A DNA stretch of 43,013 nucleotides from a bacterium HR30 (lineage in GTDB: Bacteria; Desulfobacterota; Binatia; HRBIN30): the NCBI GenBank assembly GCA_002898795.1, contig BEIG01000017.1, positions 1-43,013 on the forward strand, given 5' to 3'. Shown here in pieces: positions 22,726 to 29,902 of the stretch. How positions within the stretch are numbered: the stretch's first letter is position 1; each line of letters begins with the position of its first letter. The translations under genes and the position numbers were made by a program. The notes beneath the pieces were generated by a model that was not told the DNA's origin, did no database searches, and saw only the letters and a program-made list of their open reading frames with translations.

Positions 22726-22747
22726 CGGGCGCACTGCCGTGCGCCCG
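22726..22747. repeat. GGGCGCA-type palindromic repeat
   Basis: Second copy: CGGGCGCACTG then CCGTGCGCCCG, self-complementary apart from a small centre. It matches the copy at 22993 almost exactly and the one at 22599 with paired substitutions. Confidence 0.65.
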
Positions 22748-22827
22748 TGTTTCCATTCCCACCAATGCGCCCGGCCAAGACCACCGGTTCACCCACGTCG
22801 TCGTGTGGCTCGGAACCAGGGCAGTGA

Positions 22828-22913
22828 ACATGGAGTGCGAAAACCATTCTTTCGCGGGCATTGCACGAGCGATGCCGTAGCGACGCCCTGGGAGGGCGGG
22901 CGTCCCCGCCCGC
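22828..22913. repeat. Composite hairpin repeat, copy B
   Basis: Same order of elements as copy A: ATGGAGTGCGAAA, a degraded first hairpin, GGCATTGC with GCGATGCC around ACGA, then a GGGCGGGCG-rich arm pair. Downstream of both copies there are related stretches (CTACGGGGTGTTGGTGACG after A, CTACGACGTGTTGGTCGCG after B), so the repeat unit may exceed 150 bp. Confidence 0.65.
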
Positions 22914-22992
22914 ACAACGCGCGAACCCGTGCACCCCTACGACGTGTTGGTCGCGCTTCGGCCGTACGGCAACGCAATTGCGGGTGGAAGCA

Positions 22993-23016
22993 CGGGCGCA
23001 CTGCCGTGCGCCCCTA
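22993..23016. repeat. GGGCGCA-type palindromic repeat overlapping the DUF2333 stop
   Basis: Third clear copy, ACGGGCGCACTG then CCGTGCGCCCCTA. Its outer CTA is the minus-strand TAG stop of the DUF2333 gene, so the repeat supplies or abuts the gene's 3' end and may act as its terminator or mRNA-end hairpin. Confidence 0.65.
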
Positions 23017-23928
23017 CTTCTCCAACTCCTCGCGGATCGAGTACATCTTCTGCCGCGCTTCGGTAATGAAGGCATCGAGGTTCCGCCGGTGATTGGCGAA
23101 CAGGCCGTCGGGTTTGCCATCCAGCACGAACAGCGGCTTCAACGTTGCAGCCTTCCCTAGAGGCTCTGCCACTTCCATCAGGAGGTTCGCCAGCACCGCG
23201 CGACCGGCAAAGGCTTCGCGGTATTCCCGGGCAACCGCCAAAACCAAGTAGTGCAACGCGTGGGCGACGCCTTGCCCGTAGTAAAATTCGTCGTCGGTAC
23301 GAAAGAGACCAACGTCTGCGCGGTACAACCGAGCATGCACATCGCCGAGCAAATCGGTCCAAGCTTGGAACAACCGAATCAACTCCACGTTGCGCAAATT
23401 GATGGGCCGCGATTGCGACGGTGTGGTCCGCAGCCCCGCAACGTACGCCTCCAAGGCGCGCACCCCTTCGCGAAGTTTCGACTCCGCAGAGGGAAACCAA
23501 AATTTCGTTAAGTCGTTGCGGAAGGCAGTATCCGCGCGGAGCAGGTTGGCATCGAACTGGTCGCTCGAAATCTTGGTTAGGTGATCCTTGAACACTCGCA
23601 CACTCTCGCGCACGGCTTGCAGAATGCCAAGCTGGCGGTTGGCATTGTTGTCGGCCCACAACGCCGGCCCCCACAACACAAAATCGTTCGGGCGCCAGCC
23701 CGTCGTGCCCTCGAGCTCGTGTTGCACCACGGCAGCTAAAGTGGTGGCGAACACCTCGCCACTGATCGTGGCGCGATCTCCGGGAAAGCGCTCTTCGATC
23801 TTGTAGTCCAAGCGGTTGTGTCGTTTCTGGCTGAAATGGAGCAAGAGTGGCAACCCAGCCACAAGCACGGCCAGCAGCACCGCAACAAAAATCCCGACCC
23901 ATGTCCCTCGGCCCTGGTCATCGATCAT
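23014..23928 (-). CDS. DUF2333 family membrane-anchored protein
   Basis: 304 residues with one N-terminal membrane helix (about 11-32, VGIFVAVLLAVLVAGLPLLL) and a large, mainly helical extracytoplasmic or cytoplasmic domain. Family-like landmarks are GWRPNDFVLWGPALWADNNA, NRQLGILQAVRESVRVFKDH and DDEFYYGQGVAHALHYLVLA. I recognise this as DUF2333, a family without a known function. The ATG at 23928 overlaps the end of rarA by 11 bases, so it is translated together with RarA. The stop lies in a palindromic repeat. The pairing with rarA does not by itself reveal a role. Confidence 0.85.
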   Translation of the reverse strand: MIDDQGRGTWVGIFVAVLLAVLVAGLPLLLHFSQKRHNRLDYKIEERFPGDRATISGEVFATTLAAVVQHELEGTTGWRPNDFVLWGPALWADNNANRQLGILQAVRESVRVFKDHLTKISSDQFDANLLRADTAFRNDLTKFWFPSAESKLREGVRALEAYVAGLRTTPSQSRPINLRNVELIRLFQAWTDLLGDVHARLYRADVGLFRTDDEFYYGQGVAHALHYLVLAVAREYREAFAGRAVLANLLMEVAEPLGKAATLKPLFVLDGKPDGLFANHRRNLDAFITEARQKMYSIREELEK

Positions 23929-25288
23929 CGCTTCCCCTCTTTCTTCGCCGTTCGCGCCATCGGGCGAGACGCTCCGCTATTGCCTTTTCTTCCCCTTGAT
24001 CGGTGGGAAGGTAATAAGTTCTGTCCCGCAAAGCCTCGGGGAGATGGGGTTGATCGGAAAAATGTTCGGGAAAGTCGTGTGCGTATTCGTAACCGCGGCC
24101 GTAACCAAGCTCGCGCATCAACTTGGTGGGCGCGTTGCGCAAATGCAACGGCACGGGCAAAGGGCCAAACTCACGCACGTCCTCGCTTGCCGCTAACATG
24201 GCTTTGTACGATGCGTTCGACTTCGGAGCGGTCGCCAAATACGTGGCGGCTTGGGCGAGCGGGATGCGTCCCTCCGGAAGCCCCACAAAGTGCACGGCAT
24301 CTTTTGCGGCTACAGCGACCAGCAATGCCCGGGGATCGGCATTGCCGATATCTTCCGCGGCAAAAATGATCATGCGCCGCGCGAGGAACAACGGATCTTC
24401 TCCCGCCTCCAGCATGCGCATCATCCAGTACACGGCCGCGTCCGGGTCGCTGCCCCGCAAGCTTTTGATGAAAGCTGAAATCACGTTGTAGTGCTCTTCC
24501 CCAGCTTTGTCGTACAACAGCGCCCGGTGCTGCGCGGCTTCCTCGGCCAAAGCAAGGTCGATTACGGTCACTCCCCGCACGCGGGCGAGCTCCGCTGCCG
24601 ACTCGAGCACGTTGTACGCCACTCTGGCATCGCCGTGTGCGTTCGCCGCCATGAATTCGAGGGCTTCGTGGCTGATCTCCAATCCCCAGCCACCCAAGCC
24701 ACGCTCACGATCGCTCAAAGCTCGGCGCAACAAGAGTTGGATGTCCGCAACACTCAGCGGTTCCAACACCAGTACCCGGCAGCGAGAGAGCAAAGGCGCG
24801 ATAATCTCGAAGGAAGGATTTTCCGTCGTCGCCCCGATCAGGGTCAGGGTTCCGTCTTCCACGTGGGGAAGAAACGCGTCTTGCTGCGCCTTGTTGAAGC
24901 GGTGAATCTCATCGACGAAGAGCACCGTTTGCCGCCCGTACAAGCGCTGATTTTCTCGTGCTCGGTCGATGATCGCCCGGAGTTCTTTCACGCCGGACAA
25001 CACGGCAGAAAACTGAACGAAGTCCGCATTCACTTGCTGGGCCAAAAGCAACGCCAGCGTGGTCTTGCCGCAACCCGGCGGCCCCCAGAGGATCAGCGAG
25101 GGCAATTTGCCACCGCGCACCAGCTCGCCGAGAAACTTCCCACTTCCCAGCAGGTGGCTTTGGCCCACGAACTCGTGGAGTGAGCTCGGGCGCATGCGTT
25201 CCGCCAGAGGGGCCGCCTCTCGGCGGACAGCACTGCCCCGGGCAGCAAACAAATCGCTCCCGGCACTCGCGGGCCTTCGCTTCGCCAT
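23918..25288 (-). CDS. rarA: Replication-associated recombination protein RarA (MgsA) AAA+ ATPase
   Basis: AAA+ ATPase related to clamp-loader subunits that acts at stalled replication forks. 456 residues. Walker A GPPGCGKTT is at residues 69-77, Walker B and sensor are in TVLFVDEIHRFNKAQQDAFL, and IGATTENPSFEI plus LLSRCRVLVLEPLS supply the Arg finger region. The C-terminal tetramerisation domain contains HYNVISAFIKSLRGSDPDAA and YWMMRMLEAGEDPLFLARRM, diagnostic for RarA rather than DnaX. The N-terminus lacks a zinc finger. The ATG at 25288 is chosen by comparison with the family. The upstream open frame overlaps the four-Cys gene and is rejected. The downstream DUF2333 gene overlaps by 11 bases. 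Confidence 0.95.
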   Translation of the reverse strand: MAKRRPASAGSDLFAARGSAVRREAAPLAERMRPSSLHEFVGQSHLLGSGKFLGELVRGGKLPSLILWGPPGCGKTTLALLLAQQVNADFVQFSAVLSGVKELRAIIDRARENQRLYGRQTVLFVDEIHRFNKAQQDAFLPHVEDGTLTLIGATTENPSFEIIAPLLSRCRVLVLEPLSVADIQLLLRRALSDRERGLGGWGLEISHEALEFMAANAHGDARVAYNVLESAAELARVRGVTVIDLALAEEAAQHRALLYDKAGEEHYNVISAFIKSLRGSDPDAAVYWMMRMLEAGEDPLFLARRMIIFAAEDIGNADPRALLVAVAAKDAVHFVGLPEGRIPLAQAATYLATAPKSNASYKAMLAASEDVREFGPLPVPLHLRNAPTKLMRELGYGRGYEYAHDFPEHFSDQPHLPEALRDRTYYLPTDQGEEKAIAERLARWRERRRKRGSDDR

Positions 25289-25355
25289 GGCAACGAGCCT
25301 AGCACACTTGTCGCCGCCAAGCCGCAACAGCGAGCGAAGGCCAATCGGGCCAAGC

Positions 25356-25625
25356 TTACTTTGCCGCTGTAGGCTGCTCTGCCTCCTCCATCGGTTCCCA
25401 CCACTGGCACCACCAATTCTCGCCGACCAAGATGCGAATTTTCGGATGCCAGCAGTAAGCGATGTCTTCGTCGGGATTGAGGTAGTAGTAGCAATTCCGG
25501 CAGCGCTCTTCTCCGTTCGGCTTGCCCCGCAAGATGGCATCTTCAGCGAGATGCTTTAGTTGCAATGCCAGCTTTTCGTCTTCTGGCTTTGGTTCTAGCC
25601 GGGGTAGCTCCACATCTTCGGGCAT
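25356..25625 (-). CDS. Small four-Cys protein with HiPIP-like cysteine pattern
   Basis: 89 residues. An acidic, charged N-terminal half with a short helix (EDEKLALQLKHLAEDAIL) precedes a Cys/aromatic module, CRNCYYYLNPDEDIAYCWHP and then GENWWCQWWEP. The four Cys (42, 45, 58, 73) are spaced C-x2-C-x12-C-x14-C and the last sits in WWCQWW. High-potential iron-sulphur proteins have the same order, similar spacing and a final GWC-type turn. However, no Tat or Sec signal is present, whereas HiPIPs are periplasmic. A zinc ribbon is the alternative. The ATG at 25625 has GGAGG 9 nt upstream. It lies 67 bp upstream of rarA on the same strand. Confidence 0.8.
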   Translation of the reverse strand: MPEDVELPRLEPKPEDEKLALQLKHLAEDAILRGKPNGEERCRNCYYYLNPDEDIAYCWHPKIRILVGENWWCQWWEPMEEAEQPTAAK

Positions 25626-25741
25626 CGAAACTGACCTCCTTCGTTTGGCCTCCAAGCTGCTGCATCCGCGTTTTCCCCACGTCCGTCGCGGGAGAGTCGG
25701 GTTGCAGCACCGAATCGCAGCGCATATAGCAAAAGCACTCT

Positions 25742-26227
25742 ATGGGAGAAGCAGAATCCGACTCGCCGGTGTTCCGCCGCCCTTGGCTCAACCGTGAGCC
25801 GGGCCAATTGATTGGCCGGGGCCATCCTGCTGGCGATTTCCTCGAGGCATACCGGTGGCAGTTACTGGAAGAAGCGCCAGGGGTGTTGCGCGTGCGGGCA
25901 CATTTGCCTGATCACGTGAAGAACCCGCGCGGACAACTCTTTGGCGGCTTTACCCCGACGTATATCGACCTCATCGCGTTGCTGACCGTGCGTGCGGGTC
26001 AGCCCCGCCAAGGTTGGAAGACCTGGCTCGCCACCACCAGTATGCGCATCGACTACTTCGAGCCTATCGTGGGGCCGCACTTCCTCATCGAAAGCAAGCT
26101 CGCCAAAGCGCGTGGGCGTACCCGCGCTGTAGAGACTCGTTTCTACGATCCGGAGGATACGCTGGCCGTTTTCGCCTTTACGTTAATTCGCGAGATGCCC
26201 CTCGGGCGCCCGCTCGGCGACGGCTGA
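25742..26227 (+). CDS. Hotdog-fold thioesterase, PaaI-like
   Basis: 161 residues, probably hydrolysing acyl-CoA or aryl-CoA thioesters. The hotdog fold shows as HVKNPRGQLFGGFTPTYIDL, where the central helix follows the Gly-rich turn as in PaaI and 4HBT proteins, then TTSMRIDYFEPIVGPHFLIE and RAVETRFYDPEDTLAVFAF. The Asn/Gly/Asp positions around the helix fit the 4HBT-II group, in which an acidic residue of the helix (here D in YIDL) acts as base. The ATG at 25742 has no strong ribosome site. The fold begins around residue 45, so the start is not critical. It is single and divergent from the four-Cys gene. Confidence 0.85.
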   Translation: MGEAESDSPVFRRPWLNREPGQLIGRGHPAGDFLEAYRWQLLEEAPGVLRVRAHLPDHVKNPRGQLFGGFTPTYIDLIALLTVRAGQPRQGWKTWLATTSMRIDYFEPIVGPHFLIESKLAKARGRTRAVETRFYDPEDTLAVFAFTLIREMPLGRPLGDG

Positions 26228-26285
26228 CGGCCAAGTTCCAGCCGAAGTTCCCACTTGTTCTCCGGCCGGATTTGGCGGGCGACGC

Positions 26286-26708
26286 TCAGCGAACGGCCAA
26301 CACCCGCACGTCGAAAATCAACGTTTTTCCAGCCAGAGGGTGGTTTGCGTCGATCACAATGGTCTCTTCCCGAACTTCGTGAACTCGCACTTGCCTCTCC
26401 CGCCCGCTCGAGTCGCGCGCCACTAACTCCGTGCCGACTACCCAAGCCCCAGCAGGGACGAGCTCCTTGTCCACCTCGTAAAAGGCATCGGGAAGCACCG
26501 GACCGTACGCGAGCTCCGGGGGAATGCGGATCTCTTTGACATCGCCTACGTCAAGCCCCTCCAGCCCTTGCTCGAGTCCAGGGATAATTTCCTCTCTCCC
26601 CTGCGTATACTCGCACGCCTCTTCCCCCACGTTGCTCTCGACGATACTGCCATCCTCGAGCCGCAACGTGTACTCGATGGAAACGCGGCTGCCAGCGTGA
26701 ATCCCCAT
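26286..26708 (-). CDS. FKBP-type peptidyl-prolyl isomerase, SlyD-like
   Basis: Prolyl isomerase/chaperone of 140 residues. The FKBP part is split by an insert-in-flap domain, as in SlyD: VSIEYTLRLEDGSIVESN, then EEIIPGLEQGLEGLDVGDVK, the flap insert beginning ELAYGP, and NHPLAGKTLIFDVRVLAVR closing the FKBP sheet. There is no His/Cys-rich metal-binding tail as in E. coli SlyD. The ATG at 26708 has AAGGAGG 6-7 nt upstream, so the upstream in-frame extension is excluded. It is convergent with the thioesterase gene and shares a 360-bp region with the divergent flavoenzyme gene. Confidence 0.92.
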   Translation of the reverse strand: MGIHAGSRVSIEYTLRLEDGSIVESNVGEEACEYTQGREEIIPGLEQGLEGLDVGDVKEIRIPPELAYGPVLPDAFYEVDKELVPAGAWVVGTELVARDSSGRERQVRVHEVREETIVIDANHPLAGKTLIFDVRVLAVR

Positions 26709-27068
26709 TGGTTCCTCCTTGCTCGAATAAGCGCGAGCTTCGTGTCGCGCGGACGGCCGTTGCGCTGCTTCGTCCTGAGGGGCGACGGCCACCCCAAAGG
26801 AACCAACTGACTTGCCCTCAGCTCTTCACTAAGGTGCTTCCAACCAATCAGAAGTCATTGCCGGTGTCAATGCATCGCTGCCGAACCCAAAGCGGACCCA
26901 CACGCACTCGATACACCGCCGACGTGAGCGCCCCCTGCTGCGATTGCGGCCCCTGGCAGACATTTCCACAAAGGATAAAAGACGCAGACACGTGAAACTG
27001 TTACAGCAATGGCCCATTGACTCTCGGCCCGTGCCGGCAAGCGCACGCTGGTCCGGGGTTATGCCTCG
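26709..27068. other. Divergent intergenic region between slyD-like and flavoenzyme genes
   Basis: No gene is supported in this 360-bp stretch. It must carry promoters for both flanking genes. I saw no repeat or riboswitch-like structure. A GTGAAA...GTTACA pair at 26992-27005 recalls Pho half-sites, but its spacing is 8 rather than 11. Confidence 0.5.
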
Positions 27069-28184
27069 ATGAACACTGCCGACGTTGTCATCGTAGGAGC
27101 CGGCTTTGCCGGAGCCGCCACGGCTTTTCACCTGGCCCGACAGGGGGTGAAAAACATCATCGTGCTGGAGCGAGAACGGATTCCCGGCTACCACGCCTCT
27201 GGCCGAAACGCAGCCCTAGGGTTTAGCTCGATTGCAGCGCCCGAGGCAGCAACACTGGCGCGGGAGGGGCTTGATTTCATCCGCACCGAAGCTGCGGCGC
27301 TTGCTGGGCGTAGCATTTTTCGCCCTTGCGGTTCGTTGTTGATTGCCTCGCAGGAGAACACGGGTCGCGACCTCCGCGCGATGCTGCCCCATCTCGACGG
27401 AGGCTCGGCTTGGTGGAGCGCTGACGAAGTGTTTCGCGCTCTGCCAATTTTGCAGGGAGCCAACTTTTTAGGAGCGGTTTGGGCTCCGCAAGATGGGGTC
27501 GTCGATATTCACGCCTTACTGGAGCTCTATCTGAAGGGAGCCACCTCCCGTGGCGCTCAGGTGTTTTACTGCACCCCGGTCCTCGCGATCACTGCGGCAC
27601 AAGGGCAGACACTGGAAGTTCGCACACCTGCTGGTTCATGGAGCTGCGCTGCGGTTGTCAACGCCGCAGGCGCCTGGGCGACCGAGATCGGCCGGCTTGC
27701 TGGTTCTCCCCTTCTGCCGCTCGAGCCGCGGCGCCGCCACCTATTTGTGGGCAAGCCGCACATCCAAGTGGATCCGCACTGGCCTTTTGTGTGGCACGCT
27801 GACGTCGATACGTACTTCCGCCCCGAAGGCGATGGTTTGTTGCTCAGCCCCTGCGATGCCACCCCACACCCGGCAGTGGAACCTACGACCGACGAAAACA
27901 GCAAACTCCTCCTTGCGGAAAAATTGGAGCGGGCCTTTCCCCAGCTCGCGGACCTCGCCATTGCCCAAGCTTGGGCGTGCTTGCGCACATTCGCTCCGGA
28001 TGAGCGCTTTGTCATTGGCCCGGACCCGGAGATTCAAGGATTCCTTTGGGTTGCCGGTCTCGGTGGCCACGGAATGACCACAAGCGCGGCAGTGGGGCGC
28101 CTCGCAGCCGCAGCGCTCCTCGGCGAGAAATCCGAGGAGCTCGGTTGGTTTTCTCCGGCTCGCCTGGTTCAGCGTGGGAGTTAA
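27069..28184 (+). CDS. FAD-dependent amino-acid dehydrogenase, D-arginine dehydrogenase-like
   Basis: DAO-superfamily flavoenzyme of 371 residues. The Rossmann FAD motif is at residues 10-15 (GAGFAG), followed by VLERERIPGYHASGRNAALG. That glycine/tyrosine/histidine stretch resembles D-arginine dehydrogenase DauA. Other DauA-like pieces are VVNAAGAWATEIGRLAG, EPRRRHLFV, YFRPEGDGLLLSPCD, AWACLRTFAPD and FLWVAGLGGHGMTTSAAVG. It would oxidise a D-amino acid to the keto acid and pass electrons to the quinone pool rather than oxygen. Glycine/sarcosine oxidase-like activity is the alternative. No L-arginine dehydrogenase (DauB) gene is adjacent. The ATG at 27069 has a weak ribosome site. Confidence 0.85.
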   Translation: MNTADVVIVGAGFAGAATAFHLARQGVKNIIVLERERIPGYHASGRNAALGFSSIAAPEAATLAREGLDFIRTEAAALAGRSIFRPCGSLLIASQENTGRDLRAMLPHLDGGSAWWSADEVFRALPILQGANFLGAVWAPQDGVVDIHALLELYLKGATSRGAQVFYCTPVLAITAAQGQTLEVRTPAGSWSCAAVVNAAGAWATEIGRLAGSPLLPLEPRRRHLFVGKPHIQVDPHWPFVWHADVDTYFRPEGDGLLLSPCDATPHPAVEPTTDENSKLLLAEKLERAFPQLADLAIAQAWACLRTFAPDERFVIGPDPEIQGFLWVAGLGGHGMTTSAAVGRLAAAALLGEKSEELGWFSPARLVQRGS

Positions 28185-28187
28185 GCT

Positions 28188-29210
28188 TCACCAGCGGCGC
28201 GTCTCTCCGACGGCAAGCACCCAAGCATCCTCTTCATCGTAACCGAGGCGCTGCGCCGCTGAGCGAAAGCGCTGCGGTGGCTCGAGAATTGGCTCGTCCG
28301 TCAGGTCGAATGTGCCCCAGTGCATGGCAACCACCCGACGAGCACGCACGTCGCGCGCCGCTTGTACGGCCTCTTCCGGATTCATGTGCACGAACCGCAT
28401 GATCGAAGGGGGGTCGTAAGCACCGATGGGAACGGCCGCCAGTTCGATCGGGCCCAAGCGATCGCCAATCTCCTTGAACCCAGGGAAATAACCGGTATCG
28501 CCCGCGTGAAAAAATTTGCGCTGTCGTCCCTCCACCACCCATCCTGCCCACAGCCGACGGTGATGATCGGTGACACCACGTCCGGAAAAGTGTTGGGCCG
28601 GCACGCAGTGGATGCGTACGCTGCCGAGCTCGAACGACTGCCACCAATCGAGCGCGACAAATCGTCCGCCCACGCTATGCACGAGATCCCCCATGTTCAA
28701 CGGTACGAGAAACAACACCCCACGCTGGGCCAAGGCTTTCCAGGTGGGCAAGTCGGCGTGATCGTAGTGATCGTGCGAGACGATCACGAAATCCACCTGC
28801 GGTAGCTCCTCCAAGGGAATTCCGGGCGGCTGCAACCGGCGCGGCCCGGCAAACGACACGGGGCTCGCCCGGGAAGAAAAAATCGGATCGGTCAGGAAGG
28901 TCACGCCTTCCATGCGCACGAGAAAGGTCGAATGCCCAACCCACGTAATGCTCGGATTGTGTTGGATTGCTTGGCGGTCGTAAGGCACCCAGGGAGCAGC
29001 GCCGCTACGAGGAAGCCAAGAGGTCCATGCCTTGCGCAAGAAAAACGAAAGCATCTCCCCGGTTCCCGGCCAGGGCCGGGGGCCGGCAAGGTTGCAAAAC
29101 TCGTCCCCGCAACGCGGTGCTCCTGCGCGTGCCATCGGGGCGAGAATAAGCAGAACGAGCATGCCGAGCCCAGTGCAAAGCGCGACTTGCCACCGCGCCG
29201 CTTTTTCCAT
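28188..29210 (-). CDS. Exported metallo-beta-lactamase-fold hydrolase
   Basis: 340 residues with an N-terminal signal or anchor (WQVALCTGLGMLVLLILAPM). The metal site HxHxDH is present as SHDHYDH (H146, H148, D150, H151). The later ligands sit in HAGDTGYFPGF and AMHWGTFDLTDEP. The domain order (ITWVGHSTFLVRMEGVTFLT first, then a long loop) resembles the NAPE-phospholipase-D/UlaG-like group, which cleaves phosphodiester or lactone bonds. The ATG at 29210 has GAGG 8 nt upstream and follows the HAD stop by 8 nt, so it is the last gene of the five-gene operon. Two Cys after the signal (CGDEFC) may form a disulphide. The substrate is unknown. Confidence 0.88.
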   Translation of the reverse strand: MEKAARWQVALCTGLGMLVLLILAPMARAGAPRCGDEFCNLAGPRPWPGTGEMLSFFLRKAWTSWLPRSGAAPWVPYDRQAIQHNPSITWVGHSTFLVRMEGVTFLTDPIFSSRASPVSFAGPRRLQPPGIPLEELPQVDFVIVSHDHYDHADLPTWKALAQRGVLFLVPLNMGDLVHSVGGRFVALDWWQSFELGSVRIHCVPAQHFSGRGVTDHHRRLWAGWVVEGRQRKFFHAGDTGYFPGFKEIGDRLGPIELAAVPIGAYDPPSIMRFVHMNPEEAVQAARDVRARRVVAMHWGTFDLTDEPILEPPQRFRSAAQRLGYDEEDAWVLAVGETRRW

Positions 29211-29218
29211 GGTGCCCC

Positions 29219-29887
29219 TCAGTTAACCGAACCAGCATTGGCAAGGAAGACGAGCCCAGCGAGGTCGCCGGGTGACTGGGCAACCAGCCCCTCCCCAGTG
29301 AGTTCCGCCGGACGGTAACCCCAAAGAGCAGCGCAAAACGCCACGCCGGCGCGCGTGGCGGTCATGCGGTCAATTCCCGAGTCCCCGACCAGCAACGTAT
29401 CACCAATGCCACGCCCCACTCGCTCACACAGGTAGAACACACCAGCGGGATCTGGCTTTCTTTGCGGTAACGTGTCGCCACCGCACACTACACCAACAAG
29501 TTCGCTGAGCCCGAGCCGGCGTAGAATCTCCTCGCTCAGATCGAACGGCTTGTTGGTTAGAACCGTAGCCACACCCCCATGCTCCTTCAGTTTTTGCAGC
29601 AGTTCCTGCACGCACGGGTACAATCGACTGTGAACAACCGGATTTGCCCGGTAGGACTCGAGAAATGCCTGCAGAACCTGCTCCCGCGTTTGCTCGTCGG
29701 CATTCGGCAATGCCTGCTCGACTAACCGCCGCGCCCCCTCGCCAACCATCTCGCGAACGGCATCAACCGAGCGCGGTGCCAACCCAAAGCGCACGAGCGC
29801 GTGGTTCAGTGCCGCCGCGATATCCTCTACCGTGTCCACGAGCGTACCGTCGAGGTCGAAGATGATGTGCCGCCAACGGAGTCGCAT
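29219..29887 (-). CDS. HAD-family phosphatase, phosphoglycolate-phosphatase-like
   Basis: 222 residues with all four HAD motifs: DLDGT (D11 nucleophile, D13), VLTNKPFDL (motif II Thr), K in PQRKPDPAG (motif III) and GDSGIDRMTATRAG (motif IV). A type C1 helical cap follows motif I (VEDIAAALNHALVRFGLAP). The sequence is closest in style to Gph, which removes 2-phosphoglycolate. Other small sugar phosphates or pyrophosphate are possible. It starts 15 nt after the OYE-like gene and ends 8 nt before the metallo-hydrolase gene. Confidence 0.88.
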   Translation of the reverse strand: MRLRWRHIIFDLDGTLVDTVEDIAAALNHALVRFGLAPRSVDAVREMVGEGARRLVEQALPNADEQTREQVLQAFLESYRANPVVHSRLYPCVQELLQKLKEHGGVATVLTNKPFDLSEEILRRLGLSELVGVVCGGDTLPQRKPDPAGVFYLCERVGRGIGDTLLVGDSGIDRMTATRAGVAFCAALWGYRPAELTGEGLVAQSPGDLAGLVFLANAGSVN

Positions 29888-29902
29888 CGCTGTACAACGC
29901 TG

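Larger units (their letters stand above)
22314..23013. other. Gene-free 700-bp stretch dense in palindromic repeats
   Basis: No coding sequence is supported. The stretch holds two copies of a composite hairpin unit (22382-22482 and 22828-22913) and several copies of a GGGCGCA-type palindrome. Long frames on the minus strand read through repeats and give low-complexity Arg/Pro/Ala protein, so I discount them. Confidence 0.7.

Noticed and set aside
22382-23016. Possible CRISPR array
   Set aside because: The repeats are few, of unequal length and spacing, strongly palindromic, and no cas gene is present.
22274-23902. Minus-strand open frames across the palindromic repeat region
   Set aside because: Their proteins repeat the same Arg/Ala/Cys phrases because the DNA repeats, start codons lack ribosome sites, and one overlaps DUF2333 in another frame.
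26992-27005. GTGAAA and GTTACA near the flavoenzyme promoter as another Pho-box-like site
   Set aside because: The two half-sites are 8 bp apart rather than 11, only one pair exists, and neither flanking gene relates to phosphate.
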